Below are positions 47,326 through 59,174 of a stretch of DNA of 64,000 nucleotides, in pieces. A program made the position numbers and the translations under genes. The notes beneath the pieces were generated by a model. That model did not search any database. It was given only the letters and a program-made list of their open reading frames with translations, and was not told the origin of the DNA. How positions within the stretch are numbered: the stretch's first letter is position 1; every line of letters starts with the position of its first letter. Origin of the DNA: Heracleum sosnowskyi (Eukaryota; Streptophyta; Magnoliopsida; Apiales; Apiaceae); contig CM061245.1 of NCBI GenBank assembly GCA_030848705.1, positions 41,358,711 through 41,422,710 of the forward strand. The letters run 5' to 3'.

Positions 47326-49694
47326 ACAGCCCACACTTTTTCGGACTATTAATTCTAAATTCGAAACTAAAATAAAATACTATACAATGACAATTACAGA
47401 CGGAAGCGTGACAATGGTTCTATCATAAAAATATTTATGACAAAAGCGCATCTAACGATAATCCAAAAGTCAAATTACTCCGAACATAAACTCGTCGAAC
47501 TCCAATGCTATCCAACTCGATCTTACACTGAACCTGAAAATTGTAATGAGCTATACAACCCAACAAAAAACCAATCGATCCAACTAGTCGGGCAACTAAC
47601 ATGTATACATTTAAGACAATACAATATTCGATACGATAACGATATACAAAACTATAACTTACGATACACATTCATATTCTTATTCGATAGATACGATAAG
47701 ACGCCACATAACAATAATAACTCGAAACCCACAATTCATGCCACGACCACTATAACCGGTGATAACGGTCCTAAATTTTCAGAAAACTGTCACTATAACC
47801 CGGTGACTCGGTCCTTATTCTTATTCAATATTTTCACAAACCATGGCACAAATCAGAATCTCAAGACTATTGCTTACATATAAAACATATAAAATAATAC
47901 ACATCACTTCAAAATATAATCACTTAGCTCGTGTGTATATAAATAAATATACACACACAACAAGTAATTTCGAAAACATTAGGAAGATCAATCGGAAACT
48001 TACCTAAACGCATCTTAGATCGTATATCCAATTATGACCAGATATGTATTTAACCTTTTTGACCCTCTAAACGATATTTTCTTGAAAAACTTAAATCACA
48101 GAAGTTGTAGAGAACAAAAAGACATTTCCGAAAAATCCAGAATCAATGAATTCTGACTTATGATGAATTATCTACGAATTTTCTAAGACTGCTGATTTGT
48201 GTATAAAATAGACCTACAAATTTTGATTAAAAAGATAGAGAAGAAGAATAAGATGTTTATATAACGATACAAAACCCTTACTCCAGACCTACAAGTTAAC
48301 TGTATCCAAATCTGATCCATATTTTAGGCCCATCAATCTAATTCAATTTTAAATCCTATTCTTTTTCCAATTTTAATCCTTTTTTCTATTACTCTTTTAT
48401 TATTATTAATCTAAAAATTACGGGATATTATATACTACCCTCCTTAAAAAGGATTTGGTCCCCAAATTCTTAACAATCCTATACTCCAAAAGGTTCATGA
48501 CACGTCTACCCAATAATATCCTACAAGTCAAACTTAAACTAAGATCCAAGATCACATCCTAGATAGTGTACTAGTCCCATACCTAACACACTCAGAAGGA
48601 CAACCTACTCCTGATACCAACTGTAACAACCCGTACTTTTTCGGACTATTAATTCTAAATTCAAAACGAAAATAAAATACTATACAATGACAATTACATA
48701 CGGAAGCGTGACAATGGTTCTATTACAAAAATATCTATGACAAAATCACATCTAATGATAATCCAAAAGTCAAATTACTCCGAACCTAAACTCGTCGAAC
48801 TCCAATGCTATCCAACTCGATCTTACACTGAATCTGAAAATTGTAAGTAATGAGCTATACAGCCCAACAAGAAACCAATCGATCCAACTAGTCGGGCAAA
48901 TAACATGTATACATATAAGACAATACAATATTCGATACGATAACGATATAAAAAACTATAACTTACGATACACATTCATATTCTTATTCGATAGATACGA
49001 TAAGACACCACATAACAATAATAACTCGAAACCCACAATTCATGCCACGACCACTACAACCCGGTGATAACGGTCCTAAATTTTCAGAAAACTGTCACTA
49101 TAACCCGATGACTCGATCCTTATTCTTATTCGATATTTTCACAAACCATGGTACAAATCAGAATCTCAAGTCTATTGCTTACATATATAATCACTTAGCC
49201 CATGTTTATATAAATAAATATACACATACAATACGTAATTTCGAAAACACTAGGAAGATCAATCGGAAACTTACCTAAACGCATCTTAGATCGTATATCC
49301 AATTATAACCAGATCTGTATTTAACCTTTTTGACCCTCTAAATGATGGTTTTATTGAAAACCTTAATCACAGAAGTTGTAGAGAACGAAAAGACCTTTCC
49401 GAAAAGTCCAGAATCAACGAATTCTGACTTATGATGAATTATCTACAAATTTTCTAATACTGCTGATTTGTGTACGTACGAATTTTGATTAAAAAGATAG
49501 AGAAGAAGAATAAGATGTTTATATAACGATACAAAACCCTAACTCCAGACCTACAAGTTAACTGTATCCAAATTTGATCCATATTTTAGGCCCATCAATC
49601 TAATTGAATTTTAAATCCTATTCTTTTTCCAATTTTAATCATTTTTTCTATTGCTCTTTTATTATTATTAATCTAAAAATTACGGGATATTATA
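47326..49694 (-). mobile_element. Non-autonomous LTR element: two 1.1-kb LTRs, ~180-bp interior
   Basis: Direct repeats at 47327-48431 and 48611-49694 are highly similar (roughly 94% by eye over the first 250 bp) and start TGTAACA(G/A)CCC on the + strand. The interior (48432-48610) on the - strand begins with a PBS, TGGTATCAGGAG (48598-48609), and ends with a purine tract, AAGGAGGGTAGTA. Element sense is therefore -, with LTRs starting TATAATATCCCG and ending GTTACA; the usual TG start is TA in both copies. No gag or pol fits in the interior. The open frames at 47437-47883 and 49042-49278 are the same LTR segment in the two copies. Confidence 0.77.
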
Positions 49695-50235
49695 GCAACA
49701 ATTATTCAGGTTAGATTTGGTTTTGAATTTCGTTCTGATACTGTATTTGGATTGATTTTTGATTCAGATTCGATTTTGGATTGGAAAATTGTTGATTTGG
49801 ATTTTGAATTTGGTTTCGGGTTTGGTTACGTGTTGGGTTTTGAATTTGTGGAAAACAGCCTTTTTCCTTTGGGTTTTGGAATTTGTCAAAATAAAAGTGA
49901 AAATTAAATTAGATTTAGGAAGTTACTAAGTCATATAGTAAATCCTCCATTAGGATTCCTTTTTGACATTTATCGGGAATCAAGTCAAAATGGTCTGACC
50001 AAACCAAAATATTTTCCGACATGACTTATTTGACATTGACTTGGGATATAAATATCAATCTAATGATGTTTCATATACGAGGTTATTTTTGTCAAATAAA
50101 AATAGGTATTGGCTAAAGGCAAGCAAACCAAGATATTTCAAACATTGCTTTTACGAGTCAAAACTGTTCGATTTATTTAAAAGAGTTGTTCTTAAATGTT
50201 TAATCTCAAATGTTTTTGATATATTTATTTAAATA
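49695..50235. other. Continuation of the old element leader, no gene
   Basis: From 49695 the sequence is T/G-rich with repeated GATTTGG/GGATTTTG patterns. It appears to continue the leader cut at 47325. The open frame 50041-50232 has no motif. Confidence 0.35.
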
Positions 50236-50275
50236 CTAGCTTATAGCCCGTGCAATGCACGAGTATCTTTTAATA
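50236..50275 (-). mobile_element. Helitron 3' end
   Basis: CTAG at 50236-50239 is followed by CTTATAGCCCGTGCAATGCA, the spacer plus hairpin of Helitron 3' ends read from the other strand. An element would extend to the right; its 5' end was not found. Confidence 0.5.
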
Positions 50276-53200
50276 TTTTTCTTTATATTAATTCACAATT
50301 TTATTATGAATATGATATGAAGAAGAGAATAAAGATACCGACTCCTGTGATAGTAATTGATCATTTGAGTGTATTATATTAACTATCTAATTAATCACTT
50401 TTATAATTTATAAATAAATCAAAATATATGTTAAGTTAATATTTAACAATAGATGATTAGATTTATTTGTTTACATATATTGTGATCTTAGGAAAAGTAT
50501 TCCCAGATTAACGTCATTGTCCTTATTATCTATAAGTATTATATTCAAAATTATAGTGAATAAATATGAAACTCTCAATTTTTAATAATATTTTGATATA
50601 ATGTTTTTTTGTTTGTTATATGTAAAACAATATAATATAATTTGGATGAATCAAAGTGATGTGTCCCTTAAAAAAGAAATTGTTTAGCTAATACTAATTA
50701 ACTAAGTCATTTTATTTATAATTTGTACAGTAAAATTTGCAACATAAATTCATGTATAGAACTTCTCCAACGTCTCTTAACGTAGGGTATGTATTATTGT
50801 TAGTCATAGTATACATGAGCATTATATTGAGAATTTTTTAATAATGTAACTGATATGAATCGATATCTCAATATTTTGAGAATTTTTTAATACTGTAATT
50901 GAAATGAATCGATATCTCGATAGTTGGTTTAACACCCCAGAAAAAAGATTTACAAATTTTTACATAGAAAATTCTATTTAATATAGAAAACTCAATTATA
51001 TTTGGTTTAAATTATCAAAATACACTTTTTAGTATTTAAATATAATCCTACCATTAATTAAATACAATGTTTAATATTAAATCTAACGATTCTCATCTAT
51101 CTATTTATGATCTAACGGTCATTATTATTAAATTGATCGTACAATGAGCGCACATGACCGGACTACCAAAGTTTTGGATAAGATCTTTTTACGCTTATAA
51201 CCCGTGTAAGGTTTTTTTTTTTAAATTTCTATAAATATATTTATTTACATTTTTTTTAATATTTATATGTTATTAATTTAAATAATTAAATTATAGTTAA
51301 AATATTAATATTTATTAAGTTTTACGCGCCCAATTCACTATATATTCTCTATCTTTGTTATATTAATTAAAACTTATTAATATTTATTACTTATGTAAAT
51401 TGTAGTTAAAAATTGATATTTATTTCGTATTAATTATATTGTATATAATGTGTGATTTTAATTAGATTATTTTTAAACACTTATTGGATCAAATATATCA
51501 TTTCTAAATTTTAAAAAGCTTTTGAAAAAATAATTAAATTAAAGCTAAAATGAATAAAAATAAATATTAGTTGAACATTTGACGCTCACTTTACTATTAT
51601 GGCTTTATATTGAAACTAAAAATTGGATTGGGGACAATTTTTCAACTCATGCGAACCTCACAAATTAATCTTTAATTTATTGATGGTTCAACAATTAATA
51701 TTTCATTGAAATTATTCAAAAACTGAAAATAAAAGAAAGTTACGAATTTTTAAATTGAGAATTCTATTGAATTTAAGATGTTCATTTATATTTGGTTATA
51801 AATTATTAAAATACACTTTAGTAAACGAATATAATCCAACTAATAATTAAATACACTTTTTATAATCCTACTAATAATCAAATACAATTTTTAATATTAA
51901 ATCAAACGGTTTTTATCTATCTATTCTAAGACTTATTAGTTTGGTTTTGAGAGACCAAAAGTTTGGATAAGATATATTTTAAGAATATAATAAGGAGGGT
52001 AGTTAAAACAAATGAAAAAAATTTATATTTAGTATTTGTACTCTGAATTCTAGATATCAGATTTGAACAATTTTATAGCCTTAGCAACACTTACAAAATA
52101 ATTTTTAATTTAGTGATAATTCAAAAAAAAATTATTTCTACTCTGAATGAACAAAGGGCTTAAAGTGTTTTATTTCTGTATCTGAAAGTAAAAGCATATT
52201 GTTTTTCTATCTCAAATGTTTTCATATTTTTATCTACTTTTATTGTCTTTGATAAAAAAAAAGATTTTTATTTACAGACTGAACTTCAAAGACATGGCTT
52301 AAAGCGTATTTTGTTCCCGTATTTGAAATTAAAAAAGAAATGTAAGAGAAAATACAATTACGAATTCTAATTAAGTTATAAAACCTACTTATATTTTGTT
52401 TAGATAATTGAAATACACTTTTATTTTACATATTATTATAAAGAATATTTTTTTATGTTAGATCCTAGAATTCCTATCTATTTATTTTAAAATCTAAATG
52501 TTCTTATTTGTTTATCATATTGAGGACTTGACGATCAAAATTTTGAATAAAATTCTCTCATGCTTTTTATATATGACCTGTGCAATGCACATTTTTTTAT
52601 TAATATTTATTTTTATATTAAGTCACAATTTTTTAATATATTACATTTTGTTTAAATTTTTAATTTTATTCTAATAATATAAATTCTTGTTTTCAATAGA
52701 TATTGATTGGGTTCGAATTTTTTACTTTTCAAGAAGTAGTTCATCTAGTAGAACATAAATACATTATTATATTAGATTTAACGGTTATTATGTATTTATT
52801 TTAAGATCAAACAATACTTATTTTGGGTTACTTTACTGTTTTCATTATATCTCGAGTTCTAGAAATCAGATTTGGACGATTTTACAGCTCACATTTAGTG
52901 ATGGTTTAACAATTATTATCCAATTCAAACTCCCCATAAATTGAAAAGAAAACAAAATTATGAAATTTAGATTGACAATTTTATTCAATTTAGAAAACCT
53001 ACTTATATTTGGTTTAAATTATAAAAATATAGTTTTTTTTAATATTTGAGTACAATCCTAATGACAATCAAATAAACTTTTTTAAAATTAGAACTAATTT
53101 TTAAGAAGTAATTCATTTATTAAAATATGAATACATTATTATATTAGATTTAACAGTTTCCATCTGTTTATTTTTAATATCATACAATACCTATTTTGCG

Positions 53201-54174
53201 GCCACTTTGCGGCCACTTTACTATTTCGTTATATCGTGGGTTCATATTTGGACAATTTTATCGCTGATGCAAAACTCAAAAAATAATCTTTAATTTAGTG
53301 ATGGTTTAATAGCAATTATTATCCAAATCAAACTCCCACATAATTGAAGAGAAAACAAAATTACAAAATTTACATTAAGAATTCTATTCAATCCAGAACA
53401 CCTATTTTATTTGGTTTAAATTATTAAAATATAGTTTTTTAGTATTTAAGTATAATTCTATTGACAATTAAATACACTTTTTAATATTAGATTGAAGGTT
53501 CTTATCTATTTATTCTAAGATATAATATTCCTTATTATTTTGACGGTACACAGACCATTTGGCATAACAATATCATTTTTTTTGGATAAGCATATTCTAT
53601 ATAAGGATATAATTAGCCTAGAGAATTATATAATATTAAATATTTTACAATTTTAAAAATATATAATATTAAGTAGTTGGTAGGATTCACTTATATTTTG
53701 TTATTTCATTAATTTTAAATTATTTTAATCTTTTAATTATATCAATTATTTTAAAACAACATAAAATGATATTTAATTGATTGACTTTTACCTTTATTTA
53801 TATTTTGAAAAGTAATTTCAAAAATTTAAATTTTAAGATTTTGTTGATGGTAATCGAACTCTATATATTTATATAGAACAACTTTTATTATTCAATCTAA
53901 CGGTTCTCATTAAATTGAGTTACAAATTTAACGGGTGTGATTGAAAGCGATAAACAAAATAATGAATGAACCAAATTATAAATCATATCCAAATTTATTT
54001 ATTATAATTTAATAAAAATATGTTTGCATGAGTGATTTTACTTTATCTTTTTTGATTTTTTAAAATTCTTTATTGGTTGATTAACTGGATGAACGAATGG
54101 AACACGATTTAGTGTTAATTCGAAACCATGTCATTAATTTGATTAGTTGCGGTTGCCTACCGGCCCAATAAACT
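50276..54174. repeat. AT-rich field of worn Helitron-like fragments, no gene
   Basis: Worn 3'-end motifs recur (TTATAACCCGTGTAAGG at about 51196; GACCTGTGCAATGCACA at about 52576). The pair AACGGTTCTCAT / ATCTAACGG also recurs, as do related ~450-bp blocks at about 51640-51970, 52880-53190 and 53230-53560 (each with AATTTAGTGATGGTTTAA(C/T)A and TATTTGGTTTAAATTAT). No open frame of note exists in 50240-54174. Confidence 0.5.
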
Positions 54175-55440
54175 TGTTAGGTCCCGATAAGTTTGTAGAA
54201 TGGGGGTTGAATATAAATGGTACTGTTTTCTCAAATATTTTTGGTTTATGATTTAACAATTCAAGAATAAATTATTGCGGAATCAAATGAAACAAAATTC
54301 AAGTTTAATATAACTTATATTAAACTTGAAAGGTGTTGCAAATATAATACAGATTACAATGATTTAATCTCAAACTATTTAAAACAAATCTAGAAAAAAT
54401 TCGACATGAATTTTTCTATTTTTATAATAAAAAGATCGAATACTAAAAAGTAATTCGAGATAAATTCTAGGGATAATAATCCGCTAGATAATCAAACAAG
54501 TACAAGTAAATGAATTCTAGTGGCTTGAATCTTACAATAAAAGCTAGAATTAATTAACTTGATGATCTTGAAAAGCTCGGCAGTGGTTTTGAGTTTAAGC
54601 AGATGAATGAATACTACTTTGTTTTTTCTGTCTTAATCTTTAATGTACCTTATGTCTTATCTATTTGATTAAGTACGCAATCCATTCTTTTAGCTAGCAT
54701 GACTATCCATTTGACATGGTATGACTATCAAAAAGGCTTGGAATGACTATCAAATACACTTGTAATGATTATTTGAATGACTAGGATTAAACTACAATGA
54801 CTATGCAATTGAACTAGGATGACTATTGGGATGACTACCCTTGATAGTCATTCCAGTTCATTTCTATGAAAATAAGCCTAACATGACTATCGAGATGATA
54901 GTCATTGCAGTTCATTTTCATAATCATTCTAGTACATTACTAATTCTAATTTAATTAATTTGAAGTAATTAATTAATTAAAAGAGAATTAATATTCTTCC
55001 TTGATAGCAGAAACAATTCTTGAACCACTGTAACTAATAAGAACTTCCATTGTATGGTGTTGACACTCGATGTACTGTCTGGTTCATGAGTGACTAACTG
55101 CAATGATGGTTCTTCATCTTTTGACTTTAAGCGGTGGTTCTTTTTCTTTTCCCTTTATCAAACACTGTAACATGTACACTTGCTGTCACGCTGTAGAAAT
55201 CTCTGTCAATTTAATGGATCCACTTTCTTGAATACTTCACTGAGGCTTGATCAAATAAATGAACTTCTTTCAATGTAGAATTACTTCAAGTCTGTAGATT
55301 GACTTTAATATTCATTCTTTTGACTAATATTATCTTCTGAGATTCTTGTGACAATTGAATTATTATTTACTTATTGCATACTTGTTTAAGTTGAGTTGTA
55401 TCCTCGATGTTTACAAATAGGCCTATACATATGTCTTTCA
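54175..55440 (-). repeat. 3' LTR of a - strand copia element, family C
   Basis: The 1,266-bp LTR begins TGAAAGACATATG at 55440 on the - strand and ends GGGACCTAACA at 54175. A polypurine tract lies directly before its start. Between about 54690 and 54925 it carries about ten ATGACTAT/ATAGTCAT motifs. It is unrelated in sequence to the LTR at 61563-62106. Confidence 0.78.
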
Positions 55441-55452
55441 ATCTCCCCTATT
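55441..55452 (-). promoter_or_regulatory. Polypurine tract of the family C element
   Basis: On the - strand AATAGGGGAGAT lies directly before the LTR start TGAAAG, which fixes the LTR boundary and shows a 3' LTR. Confidence 0.78.
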
Positions 55453-55741
55453 TGTTTGTTAGAGAATAACAACCAAATACCTAGAGGATAACTCAACTAA
55501 TTAAACAAGTAAAAAATAAGACTTTAAGACCCAAGTAAATAATAAAAAGTTCTGGTTTATATATAACATTTTCCAGATTCAAACATTAAAGATAAATACA
55601 AGATGGATGTTCCTCTAGACTGAACATATGAATACATTGATCCTATCTTGATTTACCTAAACTCTAAACATATTACAATACAAAACTGAGCTTGAGATCA
55701 ATTTTCTTGATCACTCATTTCACCTTCCTCCAAAGCATCTA

Positions 55742-58700
55742 TCAAATCTTTGTCAAAGACTCGAAGATTTTCAGAAGTGAGATTTGTTGGTCTGACTGGT
55801 AGAGTTGTGACTTTTTCAACCTATTCTTCAACTGATGATACCTTTTAATGTTGGATATATAATAGTCTTGAATAATGTCAGCAACTTCAGTCTTTTCTTC
55901 AGAAGCAAATCCAGTGGTCCTTAACATGTTTTCCAGCTTTATCAGATGCATTTCAGGGTAACTCTTCAAAGAAACAGGATCCACTCCGCAGGATTGAAGT
56001 GCTCTACCTTTGTAAAATTTGACTTCAAATGGCACATCTACAACCTGAGGACTGGCCCTTATAGCATATTCTTTGAGTTGCTCATGCAACAGTACATTAA
56101 AGTGAGAAGATTCTTTAACTCTGCTCATGAGAACCCAAAGCTTTGACAAGGATCTACTTGCAAAGCAGTCCAGAGAGACCGTGAGAGATCCTATACTTTG
56201 ACAAGATACGTAGATGATCATCTCATTTCTGACTCTATCAAATCCAGTGCTAATCCTTAAGATTTCTTCTTGTAAGGCTTTCATGTACATCGAATTATCT
56301 GGATTGACATTCTTGAACTTTTGAAGAAGACCAATAAACTCCCGATCATTGTTTGATCCTTTTTGAAGGAGTGCAAACATTTCCTTTTCTTTGGTCCATT
56401 TATCACCCTTCTTCAACCTTATGTCTAACTTCCGGTTTTTGACTTCTAAGCTATGAAGATGTTGTTTCTCTTCATTCTCAGCTTTTTAAATTTGAAGCTT
56501 TTCAGAAATTATCTGAGATGCCTTTGCAGTCTCATCTTGTCTCCTCCTTATATCTGCATGCTACTTCATCAGCTCCTCTTCAAAAATAGGGTCAAGGTTG
56601 AATAGATCATCTTGTTCATCCCAGTCAGCAAAGTCAACTTCTTCTTCAATTTTCTCCTCACCAAAGATTCCTTCAGGAATGGTCTCTTCAGGGACATCAT
56701 CCTCTTGAACACCAAATAGATTAAAATCATCCTGTTCATCCCGGTAGTAGAGGTCATCTTCAAGAATTGACTGTTGCTTTCCCTTCCCCTTATCCTTTCC
56801 AGAAGCTCCTCCAGCTTCTCCTCCATTCTTCTCCTCTTTCTTCTCCCCCTTAGTTGAGGAATCCTCTACAGATTTAGCTTTGTGAGCTTCAGGATTTACC
56901 TCCCTCCTATCTCCACCATCTCCTAGATCATCATCATCATCATCACCCTCAAAGAAAATCTTCTGCTCAGCAATGGGTCGATGAGAATTCTTGATCATCA
57001 GATATAAGTGCTTCATCCCTTCATTAAGATGCTTCATCCTTCATTCAATTCTAGCAAACCTTGCAGCATCAAATAGTTAATTTTCATCCACTATTTTCTG
57101 AATTAAGTCCACCTTGGCAGAATTGGAATCAATCTCCTTGACACCTTCTGCTATCTGAGCATTGGAATCTGTAAGACCAGAGATGTCTGTAGCCACTAGT
57201 ATTTGAGACTGTTGAATGACATTAAGCTTGGGGAACAGAGAAGTCTTCAGGCCTTCAACATCATTCTTGATAATTCCCAGCTGATTGTTAACAGAGGTGG
57301 AAGAAGAAGATCGTTCACCCACTTGTGCTTGTAGAATTTCTTTCTCAGCCTGGGTTTTGGACAGTTGTTGTTGTAGAGCAGCTATTTGAGCTAACAAGGA
57401 AACAGTGTTTGTGTTAGTGTGTGCACTCACCTCAATTTCTCTCAGTGGTGTTTCACTCAACTCACTTGTTTGTGTTTCGCTCCGTGTTTGACTCTCATTT
57501 CTCACTACTAGTTGTCTATCTCCATGATCTGATGATGTACCTGCAGAAAAAATCTCCCTAGCCCCTTCAAGAGAGGTCAGTGGTGGTGCAATGGGAGTTC
57601 GCGAATTCCAATCCCTAGTGAAGTCTATCAAGTCATTTAGATTTGAGATCTGAATTTCTTCAGTGATAGACTCACCAGGTTGCCTTCCAATTTCTCCAGT
57701 GTAAACTGCGAGTGGAAAATCCCTTAAGGGAGCCAGAGATGTTCCCTCTGAGAGGGGAGAAAATGATTCTATTAAATTTGGCGAAGAATTAGATTTTCCA
57801 TCTGATGTCTGTGAAGGCACTTCTACCATGACTATGGTAGGTATTGTTTCAATTCCTATGTGCTCTCCTGACAAAGTGTCCTGAGTTTCATCTAAGTGGA
57901 TATCTTCTCCCATTATGAGTAATGGGAGTGTGCTTGACTCATTACAAATTGTCAGGGCCCTATGGCTGATTTCAATAGATTCATCCTGTTGAGAGGATGT
58001 CTCTAGATACTGTTCATTGACCATATCAAAATCCATATCCTGTTGAGAGGATACAGACGGACTTCTAGATGCCTCAAAGTAAGTTCTTCTCTTCTTTGGT
58101 GGATGAGGCAGAGCTGTAGAATCACTCATAGAATCTTCTCCACTACTACTCCTTTGTCTGACATTAACATTTTGTTCAGGCTGAGTGGTCAAAGAGGTAG
58201 TTAACTTTGTGTTTGGCTCTATGATCTGGGTTAGAGTTTGTGGTTCTACAAACTCATGGTCAGCCCTACCAACCTCTTGGGTTTCAGCATAAGTGCCAGA
58301 AGAAGAAACAAAGTTAGGAATTACTACATGTAGTGGAATTACATCTGAAGTTCCCGCTGAAGTGACTATCTGTTGCTCAGGAACTTGTGGTTCAAATGAA
58401 GGAAGATTTATGAATCTGGTCATGTATGAAGATATGAGGACTGGGATAGTCTTGTACTTAAAAGTAGTTTGTAACCTTTGAAAGAACTTTCTGTCAGTGG
58501 TCGGAGAGATATTAAAGTGACCATTCCTGAACAGTTCTTTATGGTTATCAGAAAGTAAAGAATTAATGATAAGTGTTAGAAATCGAGGATAATAGCATTT
58601 AACCTTTCTACCACTATCAAATTCTTTCCTTGCATTAAAAACTCTTCTAACAACAATTTCCCAAAAAATATGACAAAAATTAAGTTTTTTTATTAAAAAT

Positions 58701-58883
58701 AATTGCAAAACCAATAACTTGTAACAAATATGTAATGTTTTGGAAATTATTTTTTGTGCAATTGCTAAAGACTTTGGCCAATGTGTCAAAAAACATATCC
58801 CATTCACAAACCAGATTGCTTTTAAGCAACTTAGTTAAGACTAAGGGACATTGATAGTGAATATTAGTGAAAAATTGAGTCAA
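55742..58883 (-). pseudogene. Decayed extra ORF of the family C copia element
   Basis: This is the extra ORF between pol and 3' LTR, function unknown. Near its N-terminal end the segment W-D-M-F-F-D-T-L-A-K-V-F ... L-L-Q-V-I-G-F-A-I (58805-58690) resembles the conserved N-terminal block of this ORF in plant copia elements. A frame change near 58685 leads to the long frame 57077-58807. It holds Ser/Thr/Gln-rich linkers and a coiled coil (about 57290-57390: L-A-Q-I-A-A-L-Q-Q-Q-L-S-K-T-Q-A). The same frame continues to 55742 but is broken by stops at 57077-57079, about 57038, 56561-56563 and about 56489. An acidic Asp/Glu-rich section lies at 56580-56950. The first residues of the ORF are missing at the junction near 58860. 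Confidence 0.68.
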
Positions 58884-59150
58884 TTCAATATCAATGGGAA
58901 ATCTACATGGTTTCCTCTGTCACAGATTTGGCTCACAGATAACAGATTATGCTTGAGTCCTGAGACTAGAGCTACATTAGTAATGATGACACTTCCAAGA
59001 TTGATATTGCCATATCCCAGAGTGTGTCCTATGTTGCCATCTCCATAGGAAACTTTTGGGCCAGCCTTCTCCTCAAAGTCTGATAGCAGGGCTTTATTTC
59101 AAGTCATATGTCCTGAGCATCCGCTGTCCAAGATAAGTGTGCTCTCTATT
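58860..59150 (-). pseudogene. Copia aspartic protease remnant
   Basis: The - strand reads L-D-S-G-C-S-G-H-M-T followed by a TGA at 59099-59101, then after it N-K-A-L-L-S-D-F, V-S-Y-G-D-G-N-I-G, and L-L-S-V-S-Q-I-C-D-R-G. This is the copia protease/early pol block with the catalytic D-S-G. It lies in a different frame from the gag to its right. Beyond the Q-I-C-D-R-G block the sequence switches to the family C extra ORF; integrase, reverse transcriptase and RNase H are absent. Confidence 0.8.
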
Positions 59151-59174
59151 ATACCCTGCAATCACAAACAAATA

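Noticed and set aside
47437..47883. 148-residue open frame
   Set aside because: It is part of an LTR. The other LTR copy of the same element has only the last part of it open (49042-49278).
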